Assembly (NCBI GenBank): GCA_017620915.1
Contig: JAFZSK010000011.1
Location: 1-64,000 of the forward strand
Length of the DNA stretch: 64,000 nt
Reading direction: 5' to 3'
Origin: Clostridia bacterium
GTDB lineage: Bacteria > Bacillota > Clostridia > UBA1212 > UBA1255
Shown here: positions 51,261-57,807 of the stretch, one piece after another
How the letters are laid out: every line of letters starts with the position of its first letter
How positions within the stretch are numbered: the stretch's first letter is position 1
Notes under the pieces: model-generated
Told to the model about the DNA's origin: nothing
Databases searched by the model: none
What the model saw: the letters and a program-made list of their open reading frames with translations, nothing else
Made by a program: the position numbers and the translations under genes

Positions 51261-52370
51261 ATGGCAAAATATCACGAAATATATATGGCTATCTCAAGAG
51301 ATATTGACAATAAGATTCTGACTCCGGGCGATCTGCTGCCCACGGAACAGGAGTATGCTGAAAAGTATAACGTAAGCATAACCACCGTTCGGCACGCATT
51401 GGACATGCTCGTAAACGAAAACAAAATAACCAGAACGGCTGGAAAAGGAAGTTTTGTAAAAGATTCTCAAATCATAACTGAAAAGAAAAAAATCGGTCTT
51501 GTAATGCCTACCAGTTCAGAATTTTTCGGCAGGAAGATTTCTAAGGGGATCCAGTCCTTCTGCAAAGAAAACAACCTTATACCTATTATATCCAGTACTT
51601 ATAAGACACAATCCGAAGAAGCGGAAGAGCTGCAATATATGCTTTCGCTGGGTATTTCGGGCATCATCATTATGCCAATGAACGGCGAACTGTATAATTC
51701 CGCCTTTACTTCCGAAAGCCTTCAAAATATGCCGCTTGTTATGGTCGACCGCTATCTTCCCGGTTTACCTTATACCTATGTTTGCACAGATAATTTCAAT
51801 GCTTCTAAAGATCTGGTGAACTATCTGTTTGCTAAAGGACACAGTAAAATCGCTTTTATCGGTTCATTCATTTCCAACACCGCACTGGAAGAACGAATCA
51901 AAGGTTTTATGTACGCATTTGCCCACAGCGAAGACCGTGCTTATCACGAAAAGTATGTTTGCAGAAAATTAAACTCTTCTGACACCAATCAGCTGTATGA
52001 CAACATTGCCATGTTAACAGATCTGTTTACCACTTATAACGAAATAACTGCTGCCGTTGCTGAAAACTACGAATGTGCCAACCTGATTCAACTCGCTTTA
52101 AAAATGTGCGGCAAGGATCTGAGCAATTTTGAGATCGTGTGTTTTGACGGTGGGACCAACAGCGCGCTTGAATTATTAAACGGCTCATTTTATACGCACA
52201 TCCTGCAGGATGAATATACGATCGGATATAAAGCTGCCGAACTGCTTTTACAGCAAATCAATAATCCCAAGGAAAGCATTCCGCATGTTACCGTTCCCTA
52301 TCAGCTGATTAAAAAAGAAGATGTCGAACAGACCGTATCTGCTTTTTTAAAAAACGGTGAATTGAAATGA
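51261..52370 (+). CDS. GntR-HTH / LacI-type sugar-binding hybrid repressor (AraR-like)
   Basis: 369 aa. Residues 1-70 are a GntR winged helix (ISRDIDNKILTPGDLLPTEQ, VSITTVRHALDMLVNENKI, AGKGSFV). The rest is a periplasmic-binding-fold sugar-sensing domain of LacI type (IGLVMPTSSEFFGRKISKGI, GIIIMPMNGE, VMVDRYLPG, GHSKIAFIGS, TVPYQLI). It resembles AraR of Bacillus. The start at 51261 is preferred since the longer frame would begin inside the promoter. It shares an intergenic region with the glycan operon and probably represses it. Overlaps the glycerate kinase gene by 4 bp. Confidence 0.92.
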   Translation: MAKYHEIYMAISRDIDNKILTPGDLLPTEQEYAEKYNVSITTVRHALDMLVNENKITRTAGKGSFVKDSQIITEKKKIGLVMPTSSEFFGRKISKGIQSFCKENNLIPIISSTYKTQSEEAEELQYMLSLGISGIIIMPMNGELYNSAFTSESLQNMPLVMVDRYLPGLPYTYVCTDNFNASKDLVNYLFAKGHSKIAFIGSFISNTALEERIKGFMYAFAHSEDRAYHEKYVCRKLNSSDTNQLYDNIAMLTDLFTTYNEITAAVAENYECANLIQLALKMCGKDLSNFEIVCFDGGTNSALELLNGSFYTHILQDEYTIGYKAAELLLQQINNPKESIPHVTVPYQLIKKEDVEQTVSAFLKNGELK

Positions 52371-53512
52371 AAGTAGCAGTTGCTATTGACTCTTTCAAGG
52401 GGAGTCTGTCTTCCGTACAGGCCGGCGAAGCCGTTCGAAAAGCCATATTAAGAGTTGACCCTGACGCAACAGTATACGTGCTGCCCCTGGCAGACGGAGG
52501 CGAAGGAACCGTGGAGGCACTTTGCTCCGGGTCAGGCGGGCAAATTGTTGTCACACAGGTTACCGGGCCGTTGGGAGCGCCGGTGACAGCCCGATTCGGA
52601 ATTTTGCCGGATAAAGTTACGGCTGTGATCGAGATGGCGTCAGCTGCGGGAATTACCCTGGTGCCTTCAGAAATGCGAGACCCTATGGTCACCACTACTT
52701 ATGGAGTGGGTGAATTGATTCGGGAGGCAATTCACCGCGGTTGCCGCCGCTTTCTGATAGGCATTGGCGGAAGCGCCACCAACGACGGCGGTGTTGGAAT
52801 GCTGCAGGCACTTGGGTTTGATTTTACAGACGAGGAAGGACGATCCATCACGTTTGGAGCTGCCGGTTTGGAAAAGCTGCACAGTATATCAAATAAAAAT
52901 GCATTGCCCGCGCTGCAAAATTGCCAGTTTCGCATTGCCTGCGACGTAGGCAATCCATTGTGCGGCAAGAACGGCTGCAGTGCAGTATTCAGTCTCCAAA
53001 AAGGAGCCTCGCCGGGAGACGTTCCCAAAATGGACAAGTGGTTGTCCAACTATGCCGCCATAGCATCAGCAATAAATCCAGATGCAGATCCTGACGCACC
53101 CGGAGCGGGGGCTGCCGGAGGATCAGGCTTCGCATTCATGACTTTTACCAACGCAAAACTGGAATCCGGCGTGCAGCTCGTTATTAATGAGGCCAATTTA
53201 GAAGAGTATATCCGAGAAGCGGATATCGTGGTCACCGGCGAGGGACGCCTTGACGGACAAACCGTTATGGGAAAGGCGCCTGTTGGAATCGCTTCCCTTG
53301 CAAAGAAATACGGCAAACGCGTCATTGCCTTCTCCGGCTGTGTTTCGGATGACGCTATCTTATGTAACGATTACGGGATCGATGCCTTTTTCCCGATCCT
53401 GCGAAACATCTGCACTCTCGAGGAGGCTCTTGACTCGGAATATGCAGCGCACAATTTAGCGGAAACCGCATACCAGGTGTTCAGGCTTTTGAACAGTAAT
53501 AGTAAGAAATAA
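52367..53512 (+). CDS. Glycerate kinase
   Basis: Glycerate kinase of the GarK/GlxK family, 381 aa, which phosphorylates D-glycerate (to 2- or 3-phosphoglycerate, depending on subtype). Family motifs are seen: AIDSFKGSLSS, VLPLADGGEGTVE, GIGGSATNDGGVGMLQALG, GAGAAGGSGFAF and VVTGEGRLDGQT. The ATG overlaps the regulator stop (ATGA), so it is coupled to the regulator. Glycerate can arise from sugar-acid breakdown, consistent with the locus. Confidence 0.95.
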   Translation: MKVAVAIDSFKGSLSSVQAGEAVRKAILRVDPDATVYVLPLADGGEGTVEALCSGSGGQIVVTQVTGPLGAPVTARFGILPDKVTAVIEMASAAGITLVPSEMRDPMVTTTYGVGELIREAIHRGCRRFLIGIGGSATNDGGVGMLQALGFDFTDEEGRSITFGAAGLEKLHSISNKNALPALQNCQFRIACDVGNPLCGKNGCSAVFSLQKGASPGDVPKMDKWLSNYAAIASAINPDADPDAPGAGAAGGSGFAFMTFTNAKLESGVQLVINEANLEEYIREADIVVTGEGRLDGQTVMGKAPVGIASLAKKYGKRVIAFSGCVSDDAILCNDYGIDAFFPILRNICTLEEALDSEYAAHNLAETAYQVFRLLNSNSKK

Positions 53513-53681
53513 GATACTCCGTGATCGCTCGCAAAGGCAAACATACGCAACTCATTCCGCTTTTATATTCCGCTTCGAACAAAAACCGATTAATAACGCA
53601 TAAAAAAGCAAGAAAGAAGGCGTTGATATTAAACTAACGGGTAGCGAATTCAGGCAGTACGTCCATATCTCCACTCGGAAG

Positions 53682-54173
53682 ATGAAGTACCTAATGGATA
53701 ACAACATTGTCCCGCACTTGAATACAGGCCAGACAACACACAAGTACGACATAAAGAAATCCGATGCGGACGAGTTCCTTCGTAAAGTAAAGTGCGATCC
53801 ATCTTTTATGGCAGAAAGCAAAGGGCTGTTCTCGTCTCGATATGAACACCCAAAACGTTTCGAACCGCTTAGTGCCGATAAAGAGCGAGAAACGAAGCGA
53901 GACCTTAATGAGAAGTATTCACATGCTGTGTCATATTTTACTTACTTATGGCGAGATCAACCCGATATACTCCGCGCAACAGCTGCGGCGGATCTCATCG
54001 GAGCCAATCGCCAATATATTCGGCGTAAACAAGAATCAGATGAATTGAATGTAGTAATGATCAAGGGAACATTAATGTTATCCAAGCGTGAACTGATCCG
54101 GTTTGTCTGTACGAAGAAACATATCTTCAATCCGCCGACTATTAAACTGAAAGAGCTAATCGCTCAGATTTAG
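53682..54173 (+). pseudogene. Excisionase/MerR-like HTH protein gene, probably 5' frameshifted
   Basis: Open frame of 163 aa from ATG 53682. The reading frame is already open 45 nt upstream (GSEFRQYVHISTRKMKYLMD continues into it) with an in-frame TAA at 53634. One G fewer at 53638-53641 would join DIKLTG upstream, but no start codon precedes it. The domain with an ISTRKMKYLMDNNIVPH helix pair looks like an excisionase/helix-turn-helix DNA-binding domain; the C-terminal half is helical and basic. Probably decayed, or read from 53682. Opposite-strand overlap is a shadow. Confidence 0.5.
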
Positions 54174-54212
54174 AAATCTACCTCGAAAAAATAGCGGTTA
54201 CTTCGTAGGTAT

Positions 54213-54245
54213 AAAAACGGACTTGGCTAGAATTAGTCAAGTCCG
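54213..54245 (-). terminator. Rho-independent terminator of the small lipoprotein gene
   Basis: On the minus strand a 12-bp stem (CGGACTTG... / ...CAAGTCCG, with one G-T pair and a 4-nt loop), then TTTTTATACC. Confidence 0.78.
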
Positions 54246-54270
54246 AAACAGTTGTTGCGAAAAAGAATCA

Positions 54271-54296
54271 TCTCGACAAACCGGAATTTGTCGTTC
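54271..54296 (+). repeat. 26-bp module site I
   Basis: TCTCGACAAA-CCGGAA-TTTGTCGTTC, best copy of the set, 20 bp after the small lipoprotein stop. Confidence 0.7.
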
Positions 54297-54316
54297 AAAT
54301 ACTCCGGTTTTTGCAA

Positions 54317-54718
54317 CTAAGAAACCAATTCTTCAAAGCGGCTTGCTTCCTCGTAAGTCATTTTATACCACGAACCGTTTTCGGTCTTAATGAACATGTT
54401 TCCAAAGTGATATATCGTAAGGCTGGTTCCGTCTTCATATTCCAGAGTAATGACCCATGTCATTCCATCATAATCAGCCGGATTCTCAGGATAATCATCG
54501 ATTAAATGCAATTGTGAAATATAGTCAATAATGGATTGCGCCCTATCTCCGGTGAAGGAATAGCTGTGGCCTTCAGGCCGCGATGATACAGATATCTTTC
54601 GAACAGGGCCTTCCTTAAGCAAAGTTCCGCCTTTTGCGACAGTGATCGAGCATGCAGTCATTGTAAGCAAGCATAAAGCAATCATAACCACAACCACTAA
54701 TTTACTAATCCGTCTCAT
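54317..54718 (-). CDS. Small lipoprotein, single-gene module
   Basis: 133 aa. Signal peptide with lipobox LTMTAC (near 23). The mature part is a small alpha/beta domain (EGHSYSFTGDRAQSIIDYI, WVITLEYEDGTSLTIYHFG) of unknown role. The gene is flanked on both sides by 26-bp module sites, 18 kb from the main set. GAGGAG lies 10 nt before the ATG. Confidence 0.85.
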   Translation of the reverse strand: MRRISKLVVVVMIALCLLTMTACSITVAKGGTLLKEGPVRKISVSSRPEGHSYSFTGDRAQSIIDYISQLHLIDDYPENPADYDGMTWVITLEYEDGTSLTIYHFGNMFIKTENGSWYKMTYEEASRFEELVS

Positions 54719-54748
54719 ATAGAAATCTCCTCGTTCAGATAACTACTC

Positions 54749-54772
54749 GGCAAATCCCAGTTTGTCGAGATC
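54749..54772 (-). repeat. 26-bp module site J
   Basis: Minus strand ATCTCGACAAA-CTGGGA-TTTGCC, upstream of the small lipoprotein gene, inverted relative to site I. Confidence 0.68.
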
Positions 54773-54782
54773 TTTTACTTAA

Positions 54783-54816
54783 GAAAAACCGCTCCAGATT
54801 ACCATCCAAAGCGGTT
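54783..54816 (-). terminator. Terminator of the tRNA-Ser gene
   Basis: Stem ACCGCT/AGCGGT then TTTTTC on the minus strand, just after the tRNA 3' end. Confidence 0.75.
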
Positions 54817-54824
54817 ATTTTCAG

Positions 54825-54908
54825 CGGAGAGGATGGGATTCGAACCCATGTGGCTGACGCCAAACGGTTTTCAAGACCGCCTCGTTATGACCCCTTCGAT
54901 ACCTCTCC
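54825..54908 (-). tRNA. tRNA-Ser (anticodon UGA)
   Basis: Class II tRNA of 84 nt including discriminator G. Acceptor GGAGAGG/CCTCTCC, anticodon loop CTTGAAA with TGA at 54871-54873, a long variable arm with stem TGGC/GCCA, and T-arm ATGGGTTCGAATCCCAT. CCA is not encoded. Confidence 0.95.
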
Positions 54909-55030
54909 GTATGTGTTTTCAAGCCTGTTTTTGCTTGAAAAGTTTTTGTCAGCTCATTAGATAACTCATTAGAATTGAGCTTTTTTAGAAGATTTGCGAG
55001 CTTTTCAAATCTCCGTTTTCCTCGCGTTTT

Positions 55031-55060
55031 CGGCGTTTTTCGCCGTTTTTCGCCGTTTTT
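55031..55060. repeat. Three tandem 10-bp CGCCGTTTTT units
   Basis: CGGCGTTTTT, then CGCCGTTTTT twice, between the two tRNA copies. Could form a weak hairpin with a T-run; no gene on the plus strand ends just before it. Confidence 0.55.
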
Positions 55061-55085
55061 CATAAGAGGCGCTTCCACTCAAATG

Positions 55086-55131
55086 AACGGTTTTCAAGAC
55101 CGCCTCGTTATGACCGCTTCGATACCTCTCC
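55086..55131 (-). other. Partial duplicate of tRNA-Ser (5' half)
   Basis: 46 bp equal to 54863-54908 with one mismatch. Contains the acceptor 5' strand, D arm and whole anticodon arm, but no variable or T arm. A CCTCTT on the far side could weakly pair with the acceptor, hinting at a decayed tRNA rather than a clean att site. Confidence 0.8.
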
Positions 55132-55289
55132 GCGGAGCAAGGCGGATTGTACAATATGTGCCCGGTTTTGTCAAGCGGAAAGTAGGGTGCGGCAGGTAAC
55201 TGTGGAAAAACTGCGGGCATTGTGATAATATATTATAGGCTTTGCGGGGCGGGAGCAATTGACGCCGGAACAGAGCGGGAGAGGTTAAT

Positions 55290-56063
55290 ATGATCGTCAA
55301 CTACCACACACATTCGTACCATTGCCACCATGCGGCGGGAACGCCGGAGGAGTATGTTGTCACCGCGATAAAAAACGGACTGGAGGAGCTCGGGTTCTCG
55401 GACCATGTGCCTTATCCGTTTTCGAACGGCCACCGCTCGGGGTTCCGGATGGAGGTCGAAGAGACCGGTACGTATGTGGACGAGATCCTGGAGCTGAAGG
55501 CGAAGTACGCGGGGCAACTGAAGATCTACGTGGGGTACGAGGCGGAGTACTACCCGGCGGAGTTTGAGGCGATGCTGCGAAATATCGGAAAGTATCCGGT
55601 GGATTATCTGATCTGCGGGCAGCATTTTTCGCGCAACGAGTACGATGGATACTATAACGGAGGCGCCACGGAGGAGCGGGAGAAGTTGGCGGAGTACGTG
55701 GATCAGTTGACGGCGGCGATGCAGACCGGGCTGTACACGTATATTGCCCACCCGGATCTGTTCAATTTCCGCGGCGACCCGGGCGTGTACCGCGAGGAGG
55801 TGCTGCGGTTGTGCGAGGCGTCGATCAAGTACGATGTGCCGCTGGAGTACAACTGCCTGGGCATGGAGGGCGGCCGCCATTATCCCCGGCCGGATTTCTG
55901 GCGGCTGGTGGCGGAGAGCGGGGCGTCAACTGTGATAGGCTCCGACGCCCACCAACCCGACCGCACGGGCGACCCCGTAAGCGCCTCGCGCGCGGCCCGC
56001 GAACTGGCCGGATTCGGCATCGTGCCGGGGGACAGACCTCGGTTGCGCAAGCCGGTCTTGTGA
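55290..56063 (+). CDS. PHP-domain histidinol-phosphatase-like phosphoesterase
   Basis: 257 aa, PHP superfamily (HisK-like). Metal ligands: NYHTHSYHCHHA (4-15), FSDHVPYP (36-43), GYEAEYYP (Glu), ICGQHF, IAHPDLFNF and GSDAHQPDR. It hydrolyses a small phosphate ester, possibly histidinol phosphate; no his genes are near. A GGGGACAGACCT repeat codes PGDRP eight residues from the end. GAGAGG precedes the ATG. First of three rightward genes. Confidence 0.92.
   Translation: MIVNYHTHSYHCHHAAGTPEEYVVTAIKNGLEELGFSDHVPYPFSNGHRSGFRMEVEETGTYVDEILELKAKYAGQLKIYVGYEAEYYPAEFEAMLRNIGKYPVDYLICGQHFSRNEYDGYYNGGATEEREKLAEYVDQLTAAMQTGLYTYIAHPDLFNFRGDPGVYREEVLRLCEASIKYDVPLEYNCLGMEGGRHYPRPDFWRLVAESGASTVIGSDAHQPDRTGDPVSASRAARELAGFGIVPGDRPRLRKPVL
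56027..56039. repeat. Dispersed GGGGACAGACC repeat, copy in PHP gene
   Basis: In frame as G247-D248-R249-P250, just before the C-terminus of the PHP protein. Confidence 0.75.
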
Positions 56064-56076
56064 GAAACACGCGGTT

Positions 56077-57807
56077 ATGATCTGCAATATTCGTATTAAA
56101 ATATCTGAATTAAACGCTACGAGCGGCGAGTTTTCTACGGATCAGCCGGAGTTTTTTGAGGTGCTGCGCCGGAGGCTGGCGCGGGAGCTCGATCGGGAGC
56201 GCCTGGCGGCGCCCGGGAAGCAGTCTGCCGAGGCGTTAACTCCGGCGGATGTCCGGATACTCCACCGAAGCCTAGATTTTCGCGCCGGACGGGAGCCTGC
56301 CCTGGAGCTCAGCGTTAGCATGAAAGACGGCGTGAACGGCAACGTGAAGGGGGACAGACCTGTTTCCGTGAGCACGGCAAAGTCGTTTATTTATGCCGAC
56401 AGTCAGGGTCTTGCACCGCGCATGGACGAACGGAGGCCGGTGGTCGTGGGGTTCGGACCGGCAGGGATGTTTTGCGCGTTGACGCTGGCGCAGGCCGGGC
56501 TCAGGCCGGTGGTGCTGGAGCGGGGCGAGGATATTGACGGCCGTGCGGCGAGTGTGAAAAAGTTCTGGAAAACGGGCGAATTGGCCTCCGACAGCAACGT
56601 ACAGTTCGGCGAAGGCGGGGCGGGTGCGTTTTCGGATGGAAAATTGACCACGCTGGTGAAGGAAAAGCACCGCACCGGGCGGAAAGTGCTGGAATCTTTC
56701 GTGGAATTCGGGGCGCCGGAGGACATTTTGATCGACGCGTACCCGCATATCGGCACGGATCTGCTGCGCGGCGTGGTCAAAAACCTGCGAAATGAGGTCG
56801 TGCGGCTGGGCGGCAGCGTGCTTTTCGGGGCAAAATTGTGCGGTCTGGAGCGGAACGGGGGCAATATCACCGGCATTACGTACGCGCAGGGCGGCAATTT
56901 AGTGTCGCTCCCCGCAGACATCGTTTTCCTGGCGATCGGCCACAGCGCGCGGGACACGTTTGAGCTGCTGACGAAGGAGGGCATTGAGCTGTCGGCTAAA
57001 CCCCTGGCGGCGGGCTTCCGGATCGAGCACCCGCAGGAGCTCATCAACGCGCGCCAGTACGGCCGGTACGCTCCCCTGCTCGCCCGCCGCTGGCCCGCCA
57101 TATACAAGCTCGCGCACCACGGCGCGTTCACGTTCTGCATGTGTCCGGGCGGGTTCGTTGTCAACGCCTCCTCCGAGCCCGGCGGCCTGGTCACCAACGG
57201 CATGAGCTACAGCCGCCGCGACGGGCGCAACGCCAACAGCGCCGTGCTGGCGGACATTGTCCCCGCGGACTACCTGCCCTGGGCCCAGTACCCCGGCGAC
57301 CCGCTGGCGGGCATGCGTTTCCAGCGCGCGGTCGAGCAGGCGGCGTTCAGGCTCACCGGCGGCAGCGGGCGGCTCCCCCGCCAGACCCTGGGCGACTTCG
57401 CAAACGCGCGAGGCATTGCGGCAACTGCTTCTCTGCAGACCGCGTTTCAGAGGTCTGTCCCCTGTATGAACGGGTTTGAGACGCAGGTCAAAGGCGGTTC
57501 GGCGGAGGCAGACATGAGCGGGTTGTACCCGGACTTCGTTGCCACCAAAATTCTGGAGGGCATAGCGCATTTTGACCGCGTCATACCGGGTTTCGGGCAC
57601 CCGGGGGCAATATTGACCGGCCCTGAAACGCGCTCTTCATCGCCAGTGCGTATTGACCGCGATCCCGACACGCTGGAGAGCGTCAACTGCCCCGGCCTCT
57701 ACCCCGTCGGCGAAGGCGCCGGCTACGCGGGGGGCATCACATCCGCAGCCATCGACGGCATCCGTGCCGCGGAAAAATATATGCAAAAACGAGAGAGGAA
57801 CAGCTAA
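56077..57807 (+). CDS. FAD-dependent dehydrogenase (COG2509-like)
   Basis: Flavoprotein of 576 aa, cytoplasmic. An N-terminal domain (1-110) of the family is followed by the Rossmann start VVVGFGPAGMFCALTLAQAG (FAD-binding, about 125-144). Later GEGGAGAFSDGKLTT, FLAIGHSARDTFELL, AGFRIEHPQELIN and the flavin-binding end PVGEGAGYAGGITSAAIDGIRAA. Family function is not settled. Two repeat copies add KGDRP (91-95) and QRSVPC (458-463). It is followed at once by the GDPD gene (stop then ATG, no gap). Confidence 0.9.
   Translation: MICNIRIKISELNATSGEFSTDQPEFFEVLRRRLARELDRERLAAPGKQSAEALTPADVRILHRSLDFRAGREPALELSVSMKDGVNGNVKGDRPVSVSTAKSFIYADSQGLAPRMDERRPVVVGFGPAGMFCALTLAQAGLRPVVLERGEDIDGRAASVKKFWKTGELASDSNVQFGEGGAGAFSDGKLTTLVKEKHRTGRKVLESFVEFGAPEDILIDAYPHIGTDLLRGVVKNLRNEVVRLGGSVLFGAKLCGLERNGGNITGITYAQGGNLVSLPADIVFLAIGHSARDTFELLTKEGIELSAKPLAAGFRIEHPQELINARQYGRYAPLLARRWPAIYKLAHHGAFTFCMCPGGFVVNASSEPGGLVTNGMSYSRRDGRNANSAVLADIVPADYLPWAQYPGDPLAGMRFQRAVEQAAFRLTGGSGRLPRQTLGDFANARGIAATASLQTAFQRSVPCMNGFETQVKGGSAEADMSGLYPDFVATKILEGIAHFDRVIPGFGHPGAILTGPETRSSSPVRIDRDPDTLESVNCPGLYPVGEGAGYAGGITSAAIDGIRAAEKYMQKRERNS
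56349..56361. repeat. Dispersed GGGGACAGACC repeat, copy 1 in FAD gene
   Basis: Codes G92-D93-R94-P95 between two halves of the N-terminal domain. Confidence 0.75.
57451..57463. repeat. Dispersed GGGGACAGACC repeat, copy 2 in FAD gene
   Basis: Opposite orientation; codes R459-S460-V461-P462. Confidence 0.72.
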
